This document shows, one piece after another, positions 50,472 through 59,885 of a stretch of DNA of 64,000 bases. Source of the stretch: Microbotryum silenes-acaulis (Eukaryota; Basidiomycota; Microbotryomycetes; Microbotryales; Microbotryaceae); NCBI GenBank assembly GCA_003665825.1, contig QPFY01000004.1, positions 124,001 to 188,000 of the forward strand, written 5' to 3'. Each line of letters starts with the position of its first letter. Position 1 is the stretch's first letter. The position numbers were made by a program, and so were the translations under genes. A model generated the notes under the pieces. That model saw nothing but the letters and a program-made list of their open reading frames with translations. It was not told where the DNA came from and did no database searches.

Positions 50472-52081
50472 ACCATCGTAGGCTCGGTTGTGAGGGGGTG
50501 CGTTATGACTTGGGAACGAGGGGAGGCCAGAGTACTGCGATATCTGTAGCGACGAATCCAACGACGTGTCCGAGGGCGCGGGTGAAGGCGGGGTCCATGA
50601 GGTTGGCTTCACAGGCGAGGGGGGGGGGGGGGGTGCGGGCTGTGGCGTGTCAGAAGCGGCGCAGCGAGCCGTGCGAGCCGTAGATTAGCAAGTCTGCGAC
50701 GCGAACCGAGTCTGGCGGCAGTAAGGGTACTTGTACGAACTTCCTGTTTAGCCGGCTCGTCGAATGCATTGAGTGGGGATGCAACACTCAGCGCGAAGCA
50801 TGCCGGTGAAGGTGACTCAATCTCGTGCTCCATGTTCAACAATGCGCACGTAGCACTGCTTCGAGTCTGGCGTTTTCTGGCCAGTGGGCGGTCATTAACC
50901 GGAGGACGAGGCCGAAGGCGTTGTTTGTTGACCATGCTTGCACGATAAGCCGGGGTGTGCAGGCGATGCAGGCGATGTCGGCGATGCCGGCGATGCGGGG
51001 CTGTGCGGGTTGGAAGGAGGAGGCGCGCGAGTGCGCGCGACGACCCATGAAAGCCCGGCTTGAGGCCTTGAGGCGCGTGTTTACTACCTCTTTATAAAAA
51101 AAAAGGTGAGTTAAGGAATGTACCTAAAATCGCTGTTTTTAACTAGGTGGCGGCCCTCCGGGCCGCCTGTGGTGAATGCACCGGTATACTGTTGTGTCTG
51201 CCGCACCTGCCCGTGGTGCCCATGTTCGGTTCAGAAGTCATGTACAAGCTCTGTGGCGACTTTTGTATTTTTCGTGCCGGTCGAACGAAGCGACAGCGTT
51301 CCCAGTATTTTCCTTCTTTTTTTAGTTGACGTCAAACAATGCTTACACTTATATTGTATTTAATGGACGGCAAGCGCGTGGCTTTGCATAACATTGCTTC
51401 TACAGCACAGCTCCGCCTGACGCGCGGGTGGAGCTGTGGCATGTGGAGGGCTGGCCGGCTGGCGTCTGTCATGTGATGCGGTGGGCCGGCGGTGTCAGTG
51501 TGTCATTCCGGCAGTCGACTAGCGGCATTAGGGGCTGAACAACAAATCACACCCGTAAACAAACCCGCGCCACTCCCTCTAACCTGTAACCTGTTCTTTT
51601 CCCTCCCACTTTCATCGAATATTGGTGAAACTCATTCAAGGAGAAACCCTCGCCACTATGCCCCGGTCCCAAGGTCGCCAGGGGGGGCCATCGCAACCTC
51701 GCCAAGTCTTGGGCGCGAGGGTAGCGCCGTACCATGGGCCTGCTCGAGCGCCCGCTGCTGGGCGCCCCGCGGCTCGACCCTCCTTTTCCTCCCGCTTTGA
51801 TCAACAGAATCAGCCCCCCCGCGCGTCATGACAACAATTCAACCGATCTTGGTATTGCGACACGCTTACGAGCCCGCCGTGCAGCTGTGCAGAACGGACA
51901 ACGTGGTCAGCGCGATGGCCGACCCGACGCTGAACGCGACTGTTTCCTGAGTTGAAGTGTGCGAATACCTGCTTTTCGGCGAAGTGCTCACCTTGACCTG
52001 CCTCGACTCGCCCGCCTCGCCCTCGCCCGCCTCGCGCGCAACCCCCACGCCCCACCACCACCTCCTCCTCCTGCGCAAAGG
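50472..52081. other. Intergenic region with simple repeats
   Basis: It contains a run of 15 G (50619-50633), a 9-bp minisatellite (about 50957-50999), an A-run near 51092-51100, and plus-strand frames (for example 51657-51830) without known domains. It lies between the FunK1 gene and the Helitron fragment. Confidence 0.5.
50957..50999. repeat. 9-bp minisatellite GCNGGCGAT
   Basis: Four to five tandem units of the form GC(A/C/G)GGCGATG follow one another (GCAGGCGAT, GCAGGCGAT, GTCGGCGAT, GCCGGCGAT). Non-coding. Confidence 0.75.
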
Positions 52082-53592
52082 CGCGTGCGCAGGGCTCGAA
52101 TCGCGCTCAAAGCACTCAAGCCCCACGTTTCCGTCCGCGACTACCGCGGCCCCCAGACGGCCGTGTGCACCCACTGCAAGGCTCACTGGAAGTGCGAAAG
52201 GACGAAGTCGACCGGACACTTTGGCACGTGCTGCTCGCGGGCAAGGCCGGCAAGGTCCGCCTCCCCCTCCCCAGCCCAATCCCGAGTATCGACAGCTACT
52301 TGAAGGCTCGGATAGCGGTCAGTTGCTCCGTCCAACAACATGCGGAATGCTTTAGCTTCTGTGTAGGTGGGTCGCACAGTTCAGCATGTGGGTCTACTGC
52401 AGACGCGAGAATGCCCGGTCGTACAATAACGCACTGTCCTTCACTTCGCTCGCTGCTTACTTCGACGAGACACGACTGGGCACTCTAGGACCCCCCGTGT
52501 TTCGCGTGTTTGGTCGCCTCTATCCTCGACTTGGCGCCGTGATCCCTGCCGTCAATCAACGCCCAGCCTTTGCCCAAACCTGGCTCATCGATCCGGCCGA
52601 GGCCACCGACACTCGACTTGGTCCCGACGGCGCAGACAGTCGCATACAAAGTTCTACGTTGACCAAGCTCGAGTCCATGTTGCGTACCAACAATCGCTTT
52701 GTGAGGCTGTTTGCATTGACCAAAGCTCACGCAGGTTGTGATACGGCCAAAGAGTGGATCCCGCGCCTCTGCCTACCACCAGGCGGAGACCGACGCACCC
52801 ACACCCTTCCTACGTCGAGCACGGAAATGGCGATGCTTATCTGCGATTCCGACACCAACACGGGAGATCGTGGACCGCAAGACCTTATTCTCCAGGTGCG
52901 CGGTGATCGATGTTCTGATGGTCGGCCCAAGTACCAATCGTCAGCTCGCTCCATCCGTCTGCGATGCCTCTCCGGTACACACTACTCTTCCCCGCGGGGG
53001 AAGATGGCTTCCACCCCAACATTCCTCTTTGCGGGTTCATCCAAGTTGGGCCGCCAATTGCCAGAAACCGAGAGCAGATCGACATTGGTGTCCAATTGGG
53101 CGAGGTACTTGCCGGTCTTCGTCCAGATGAAGAAGACGAAGAGGAGGACGATGAGGATGAAGACGGCGAAGAAGGGGACGAAGAGAATGGTGATGGTGAA
53201 CGTAAGCGTTTTCGGCTCTTTCTCACGTGTTCCTTTCTCTTGAGACGCAAGCACAGGCTGACATAGAATGTTTAAACATCTAGGACGAAGGTCAAGGAGA
53301 AGGGGTCGAGGTGGATCAACTCGAGTCTCGCGTTCTCAATTCTTCGCATATTACTTGCACGACCGCGATGACTACTTTTCAATCCCGAATTGCACCCAGC
53401 GTGTCTTCCTTGAGTTCGTCATCGACGGATACTCCCAAGTCGGGACCAATCAACTCAATTACATCCGGTTACATCAAGAAGACCTCCGCTTCACCACGGC
53501 CCAAGGCATCACCGAGCTGTTGACAAAGCATGCAACCGTCCGGATCTCATTGCACGAGTGCTCAAAGCCAAGTCCGGCAACAAGCAACGGGC
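52082..53592 (+). pseudogene. Helitron helicase-like N-terminal region, broken by frameshifts
   Basis: This is a fragment of a rolling-circle (Helitron) transposon protein. Segments of the Helitron_like_N region appear in order but in different frames. They are a zinc knuckle AVCTHCKAHWKCERTKSTGHFGTCC (about 52160-52235), then GKVRLPLPSPIPSIDSYL (about 52250-52310), YNNALSFTSLAAYFDE (about 52420-52470), PPVFRVFGRLYPRLGAVIP with RPAFAQTWLIDPAEA, LTKLESMLRTNNRFVRLFALTKA, and PQDLILQVRG. After a further shift come SSLHPSAMPLRYTLLFPAGEDGFHPNI (about 52940-53030) and, after an acidic stretch, SRSQFFAYYLHDRD and DGYSQVGTNQLNYIRLHQEDLRFTTAQGI (about 53330-53510). The Rep HUH/Tyr motifs and SF1 helicase expected downstream are not found. 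Some breaks could be introns, but at least one (about 52235) looks like a true frameshift. Confidence 0.78.
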
Positions 53593-53739
53593 AGGCTGTT
53601 TCGGTGCTGAATGTAGAATGCTTTCTTTGCTGTACTCCGTATTGTTTTTTAATCTCTGCTGAAATCATGTACACTGTTCGATTCTCATGCTATTTGAATT
53701 TCATCCTCCCGTTAATTTAACGGGTTCCCACTGGTTTTG

Positions 53740-53850
53740 TCAAAGTTTTTTACCCTATTTTGGCCCCAAAATGTCAAAATTTCACATGCGCCTCGGAAAC
53801 GTTACCAAAATGTGTTCTACATGCTCCAAAAATCGCTCAAAAGTCCTCGA
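53740..53850. repeat. Diverged copy of the AAAATGTCAAAA...GCGCCTCG repeat
   Basis: AAAATGTCAAAATTTCACAT followed by GCGCCTCGG at about 53768-53797 resembles the three spaced copies at 55584-55730. It lies just right of the Helitron fragment. Confidence 0.6.
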
Positions 53851-53982
53851 AAACGCGTTTGCGGGCGCGCGGCGGCCGATCGAAAGTGGCTTGCGGCGCG
53901 CGTCGCTTCGGCTGGTGTCGCGCGTGGCTCCAGGCATCAAACAAGCCTTTCTTGCTTGGCTGGCAGGCTCGCTACTTCGTTG

Positions 53983-55264
53983 TCAAACTTCCGTTTTGCT
54001 GAACTTATGCTCTTTGTATCCGCGGTGGCATTTGCGGCTTGTAGAGGTTCTGCCGGCGGCATCTCGCAGGCCGGGCACGCTCCGAAGGGAGGCAAATCTT
54101 TGCTCGGCATGTGCGCACGTGCTGATTATGCGCTCGTCGGGGTGAAGCGAGGTAAGGTCCGTGATTGAACGATATGTAGTCTTTGACGGGCCTAACGACT
54201 CGATGACCTGTCGACCATCTATCATGCGGAACGGCATAGTGCCATCAATGAGGTGAGTGGAAGAGCATGCTTTCTTGATGAGGCGAAGCTCCTGTACGAC
54301 GACATTTGAAAGTCCAACCAACGACGTGAGCGCGCTGTTGTCACTTTGCTGTAGATGTATCGCACTGTAGCAGACAAGACCTGTGTCAAATGAGAACGTC
54401 ACAGCTCAACTGCCACTCAAAACAACGTACCAATACCGATGGACAGCGCTTCTTCTCCATGAGCAGTTTGATCGCAGCTGAGTGAATGCATGTCACGCTT
54501 GAGGCCAAAGCAGATCAGAGATCCGATCTCCAATGTTGTGGTAGTGGTTACAGCTCTGCCGTCAAGCGATCCAAGATGAGGATAGCGTTGTGCTAGCGCT
54601 CCGTCTGCTTGTTTCTCCAAACATTAGATCCAGTTGCCTTCGCTCCTAAATTCAGCGACAGCTCACTTGAATGCGGCCATCCTCAGTATAGACATTCTTC
54701 TGAAACCTCGTTTATTGTGAGCGCTCGGGCCATCTGGTCACCTCCAGTCCAGCGAAAGCTCCTTGTCGTGCCCGCCATGTCTTCGAAGCGAGATGGTCCC
54801 ATGGACTGTACCAACCCTTTCAAGACGCGTGAATATGCTGCACTGCGTCCTTGCTCTGTATTGCTAATCCCTACGCCTGCCTCTCCGCGAGTTGGGTCGC
54901 TCGATTCCATCGGCCTCCTTTGAGTAGAACAGCTTTGAGGTGGCTACACTCATGAGCAGCTCGATGGGCAATCAGGTTGGCCAGTTCAGCGAGAAATTGG
55001 TATCGCGAGCATCGACAAGAGGCGGACTCGGAAGTTTCAAGTGTGTGGGCTGTGTAGTAACGACCACGCGTGAGCTTAGACCGAAGTTTCGATAGTTGAG
55101 CTTGGTAGACGCACGATTGGACGTGAGGAGCTGTTTGCCTTCTCAACGGCCTCGAGTAGATGGTAAGGTCGAGTATACTGGGTGGGCTCGTCTTTGATCA
55201 ACTCGATGTGAAGAGACGCGTCGGCGGGAGCGACATCGAAGGCGAGGAGCTCGGCGATCGTCAT
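53983..55264 (-). CDS. Predicted multi-exon gene, function unknown
   Basis: No family is recognised. The start ATG at 55264 gives MTIAELLAFDVAPADASLHIELIKDEPTQYTRPYHLLEAVEKANSS. An intron (about 55080-55150) then allows HTLETSESASCRCSRYQFLAELANLIAHRAAHECSHLKAVLLKG. Further minus-strand frames read like coding sequence: RSAAYSRVLKGLVQSMGPSRFEDMAGTTRSFRWTGGDQMARAL (about 54690-54850), LEIGSLICFGLKRDMHSLSCDQTAHGEEALSIG (about 54440-54540), and GLVCYSAIHLQQSDNSALTSLVGLSNVVVQELRLIKKACSSTHLIDGTMPFRMIDGRQVIESLGPSKTTYR (about 54170-54390). Intron-like borders exist between them. The assembly of exons is tentative, and the 3' end may lie anywhere between 53983 and 54170. Confidence 0.4.
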
Positions 55265-55580
55265 GTTGGTGAGCGGCGATAATCAATCGAAGTCATCGTT
55301 CAAATAGTAGGCCTGCATCGGATAATGTTGTTGTGCTATGCTCCAACCTCAGAACGAAGTGAAGCGGAACGAAACCTGCGCCCCTTCAATCTCAGCAGTG
55401 GGAAGTATTGGTACCTAATCCCTAACAGCCACTGAACTCAAGTGATTACAGAAAATGGCTAGTGACTACTTGTTCAAGCGCGAGCATCGCGAAGCGCGTC
55501 TCGAAGCGAAGGCGTTCGGAACGGGCCCAAAGTCATGCCGAAGGCTGCTCAGGGTAGGCCAAAATTCGGTCGACCCACGG
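55265..55580. other. Short intergenic gap in the repeat island
   Basis: Upstream flank of the predicted gene at 53983-55264. Nothing recognised. Confidence 0.45.
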
Positions 55581-55583
55581 GAA

Positions 55584-55730
55584 AAATGTCAAAATCTGCA
55601 AAGGCGCCTCGCCTCGGTGGCAAAACGTGTGTTTCTTCCCAAAATGTCAATTTTTTGCAATGCGCCTCGACAATTTTCAGAAATTTGGGTCCTCAAATGT
55701 CCAAAAAACTAATAATAAAAATGCGCCTCC
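55584..55730. repeat. Three ~55-bp-spaced repeats, AAAATGTCAAAA...GCGCCTCG
   Basis: AAAATGTCAAAATCTGCAAA...GCGCCTCG at 55584, AAAATGTCAATTTTTTGCAA...GCGCCTCG at 55641, and AAATGTCC...GCGCCTCC at 55696 are spaced 54-57 bp apart. A fourth relative lies at 53768. The pattern is an AT-rich box followed by a GC box. Confidence 0.65.
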
Positions 55731-57055
55731 GGCTGGGCTTTCGGGGGTCCTCGCTGAGCCAGGCTGAGTGGGGCTGAGGCCTCACGGCCTCACTCGGCCT
55801 CACGCCACAGCAGCAGTAGCACGAGTCACCGTCGCACTCGCCTTTCACCTCGGCGCTTCACCTCAACAGTGGCTTCTCTCCCCACCGGGCTCCTGCGACA
55901 CCTTACAACACAAGGCGACCATCACGCCAGAACTATCGTCGCGACGGAACGGCGTTCTCCCGCGACCTGATCGTCCTTCAAGGGATCGTATTCGCACCCG
56001 GTGTCGATCGAGCACGGTCTCGACTCGCAGGACACAGCAATGATGGCTACACCGAAACAGATGATCCACTCATACCTCGGTATGTGACAACAACCACCAA
56101 GTCGGCTTGTGTGCCTCCTCACCGGCTGTAGGTGTGGAGCACCGGTGCGATCGGACTGGCTCCCTCGTGTCGTCATCGCTGGTTCGTCTGCCACTACTGC
56201 CGGGATCATTGACGGTGTCTCCACAGGACGTGCAGATCTTTCTCGGCAGGTGGACTTCTCTGACCCATCAGCGGAGCGGGCCCCTTTGAGCGCAGCTCCT
56301 CCGTGCGAATCGATGGCATTGGCAAGTGGACCTTCAGCGGCTCGGCTGTTCTTTTTCCCCACCAGTCCACCAAGGGAGCGATTCCACTGATTGATGACCA
56401 AGTTGGCCATGTCCCCCGGGCGTACGCGGCTCTGTGCTGCGTCGTTCCGACTGCTTCGCTGTTCTGTTCCGGCGACACCCGGCTCGGGCCCCGCTTGTGA
56501 AAGCCTGCCTCCACCATCCGGGCACTTGTACCAGAGCCGTTGCCCGTTACCTGACCAGACGCCCCACTGCGCCGTCGACACTCCCTGGGTACAAGGTTTC
56601 GGCACGGGCCCGCAGCGACGGTCTTGCGATAGCAATCCGAGCTTCGATCTGTACCTGGACAACTCGACAGCCCGTCTTCCGCTGACCGTACCCGGCCGAG
56701 GATCGAGCGACCTGGATCCTTATTCTCTCGCCCGCGGTCACTTTGCGCAGGCTCGGCGCGGTCCGATCCCTCGTTTCCCCCTCCAAGGCTGTCCTTGGCC
56801 GTGGTTTCGCGTTCCCAAAGTTGATGGGCGCATATGCATGTTATTGTTCAACTTTCAACTGGAACCGTGCGCGGCGTTCAACGACCGCTCCGTGCCCACG
56901 CTTGGTCACGGCTGTCCCCGGCCCGGGGCACCTCCGTGTGCAGCTCTCTCTTGGAACCCCTCTTAGTGCGATTACTGGTGTTGCAATTCAATTGATGAGA
57001 TGTTCGTCCACTCTACCTTGCACAATCGGCCCTCTCACACGAGTTCTATGCCCTA
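55731..57055. other. Open frames of uncertain coding status
   Basis: Long frames are open on both strands (for example 55922-56662 minus, 56391-56966 plus), and several plus-strand frames could be joined by intron-like borders (GTATGTGACA at about 56080, CTGTAG at about 56130). No frame shows a domain I know, and no strand is clearly favoured. This could be a decayed gene or repeat-derived sequence. Confidence 0.35.
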
Positions 57056-57321
57056 TTGACCGTTGGGCATGGTTCGATCCCACGAGGATTTGAAACGCAT
57101 TTGGGATCGATCCCGCGAGGATTTGAAACGCATTTCAAATCGGCGCACGGATTTCAAATGCATTTCAAATCGGTGCGCCGATCCCAAATGCATTTCAAAT
57201 CGCTCCACCGATTTCATTTCAAATCGCTCCGCCGATTTCAAATCGGGGGCCCGACCCCGGGATGATCCCGGGATGATCACGGGATCGTCCCATTTCAGGG
57301 GGGGGGAGGGGGGGGGGGGTT
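57056..57321. repeat. Palindromic repeat array, copy B, ending in a poly-G tract
   Basis: A dense array of GGATTTGAAACGCATTT, CATTTCAAATCG and AAATGCATTT units in both orientations fills 57070-57245. The GATCCCGGGAT block shared with 46883-46949 (reverse orientation) follows at 57236-57298. The array ends in a G-rich tract with a single A (57297-57321). A direct duplication with a ~37-bp period is visible at 57073 and 57108. Confidence 0.8.
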
Positions 57322-57781
57322 TGCTATGGACTTCACGCACTTCGGGCCTTCGGCTCCATGGCGGCGTTGCGTTGTTTAGACTGCCTGATCTGCTTCTCCG
57401 CGTCAAACGCGAAGTCGAGTGGTAGGCCCTCCGGACCATCGCGGCCTCGAACTAATCGCACGTGCTTCTACGGGTGTATTACGACGAGTCAATTGAGGCT
57501 CGATCAGGCGCAGGGATCAGGCAAGCAAAAAATAAGGACGGAAAAGGTGAGGGTCTGTAAGGGAGTGAAGTAGTGACATGAAAATGGTACAGTAACAAAA
57601 GGTATTAAGAGAGAATCAGCTAGGACTAGATCCATGATAGAGACGATGGCGTAGAATCTGCAAGGTACGAATTATGAGGCTTGTACCGGCACGCTTTCTG
57701 AGGGGTCGGCCCCAGTTGTGCCCATCGGTCGACGGTGGTCGTGCTGCCGGTCCAGAGATAGAGCACTGCCAGTGTGGCCGA
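57322..57781. other. Intergenic gap between repeat array and GH16 gene
   Basis: 3' flank of the glucanase gene. Nothing recognised. Confidence 0.5.
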
Positions 57782-59562
57782 CTACCACACCAGTACAGTT
57801 CCGACCGCCATTAAGATCACAGCCAATGCTGATGCCACCACTCCGTGGCTCCCAAACTCCATCAAAACTCTGCTAGCGCTCGACGGTTTCGTGGGCGATG
57901 CAGCATCATTTCCACCGGTTGCCGTTGGGGAGAAGGTCGAGTTCGTCTTGACGACGGTTGAGGTGGCCTCGGGCGATCCATCATTGTATACCCTGACGCT
58001 ACCTAGTTCAAAGTAGGCAGTGTTGTAGGTGGACGGGTTCAGGACACTATCGAGGTAGCAGGACTGCTTGAGGGTACACGTCTGGCTGTACACCGCGGCT
58101 TGTCCAGCCTGTGGGGTCACCATCACCGTCAAAGTTCACATAAGCCACAATTTTCAGACCCACGGAGACATTGAAACGCGTTGTAGACATACCCAGTCTC
58201 CACACAAGGTGATGTCGATTGTCAACTGTTGAGGACCAAAGTACGTCGAGATGTCGCAACTCGGTTGACTTGGGTAGTTCGCAGCCGGCAGACCCCATCC
58301 ACTCGGGTTCGGCTGCGCATTCTTGTTGGTCGCCAGCAGATCTGAAGGCACCGATGCTCGCGGGAAGAACCAGATCTTGATCCCTGTGGAAGCGAACTCG
58401 GTCACCCAGACTCCTCCGCCGTTCGCGGCAAAGTCGGCGCCGTACGAGGTCTCACGAGGATCGGAGATGGTGCAGCCCTCGTTGTAGTTTGAGTATGCCG
58501 AGCAGTTGGTGTACGTCAGGTTACCGGTCATAGTGTTTGATGGACTAGTAGCAAGGCAGCCTGTATCGGTGTGGATCTGTGGATCGCAGACAGACTTGTC
58601 AGACGGGCCATTCTGTAGTAAACAGGTGCCGAATCGCCGAGGTCTACGCACAGCATATTGATTCGTGGCTTGAAGATTTACTTTTTAAAAAGAATGGAAA
58701 TAGTTTATCAGTACCTTTCTACAGCAATTGAACCCTGAGGCAGGCACGGACCTCCTTCGAACGTGTCAATTTCTCCGTTGAGAGGCCAGTTCGGGCCCAC
58801 GCTCCACAATGCCGGCCACACGGAGCACCCATATGGGACGTGGTACGCGTCAAAGACCCACAAAGATCCGATACCAAACTAAGAATCATCAGAAAAGAAG
58901 AGTTTGTCCAATCAGCTATCGATCCTCGGGCATAGTTGAGCGGCCCGGGCGTAGAGGTTTGAACTCACGCTAGCGTTGGTAGTAATGCGGACGGAATCAC
59001 GCTTGCCGTTGTAGGGTACGGTGGAAGTGTTGTCAACCTTGATGATTGCTCTGCCGGCGGAGTTGACGTAGGCCAATTGAGCGGACGCGGATTGATTGAC
59101 CCAGATCGTGTCGCCTGCGCGCAAAGGCGCGATGAATCGTCCCGACCCCCCACACGACGTGGATCAGCCAAGGAATTCGATCCAGACACGCTGGCGGGAG
59201 ATGGGCAACTCTTCAAGAAGCTTACCGTTGGTCAAGTTGTCGTACTTGCCTGAATAGAACAAGTTTTGCCAGCGTGCCGAACAGCGAATCAGAATACATC
59301 AAGTGTGAGGTGGCAGTGTATACGCATCCACGAAGTCAGCTCGCGGTCAACCGAGACACAGCACCGCACAGCCCCACTGGCAGCTTGCGCGCCGCAGGCA
59401 ACGGAGACAGAGATGCCTGACACACCCCAACGCACCATAGAATGTCCAATCGTCGAAAAATGTACTCCCAGAGTAGTCCCTGTAGAGCGAATATGCCGCA
59501 TTCACCTGCGACACCTCGAGTGCCGCGAGGAGCAGGGCTAACACGGGTCCGAGTCCAAGCAT
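57782..59562 (-). CDS. Secreted GH16 beta-glucanase-like glycoside hydrolase
   Basis: This is a family 16 glycoside hydrolase of the fungal endo-1,3(4)-beta-glucanase type, acting on cell-wall or extracellular glucan. The ATG at 59562 gives the signal peptide MLGLGPVLALLLAALEVSQVNAAY followed by SLYRDYSGSTFFDDWTFYG. Later exons give ASAQLAYVNSAGRAIIKVDNTSTVPYNGKRDSVRITT and FGIGSLWVFDAYHVPYGCSVWPALWSVGPNWPLNGEIDTFEG. The latter contains the catalytic ExDxxE as GEIDTFEG. ATNQYA then splices to IHTDTGCLAT, followed by GCTISDPRETSYGADFAANGGGVWVTEFASTGIKIWFFPRASVP and GPQQLTIDITLCGDW joined to AGQAAVYSQTC. The C-terminus is a Ser/Thr-rich stretch and a hydrophobic end (VVASALAVILMAVGTVLVW), likely a GPI-anchor signal. 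The stop is at 57782. About six introns. Disulfide cysteines are conserved across exon joints, which supports the model. Confidence 0.88.
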
Positions 59563-59885
59563 GGGAGCTCTAGACTGCGTCTTGAAGGCGTGTGGCGTGT
59601 CGGAGAAGAGACCGGTGTGTTGGAATGGGTTGGTGCAACAGAAGGCGATATTGTCTGTGGGCACAGCGGAAGTTAATGGAGTTGAGGCGGCGATCGCGAG
59701 TGAGAACGAGGCTGAACGAGGCGAGGGGTGCTTGGGCTCCTTAATCATTAGAAAATATTATATTGGCTAGAAGACCGCAAGACCCTCCGTAGAGCTCATG
59801 AGTGCGTCAAATTACAACTACTACATTAGGAAGGTATACCGCAACAGAATCCTACGAAAAAGAACAGCATTTCGCATCAAATAAA
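59563..59885. other. Intergenic gap
   Basis: About 320 bp upstream of the GH16 gene and downstream of the four-repeat gene. Nothing recognised. Confidence 0.5.

Noticed and set aside
57056..57300. CRISPR-like array of short repeats
   Set aside because: Units occur in both orientations with irregular spacing and no unique spacers, and the genome is eukaryotic.
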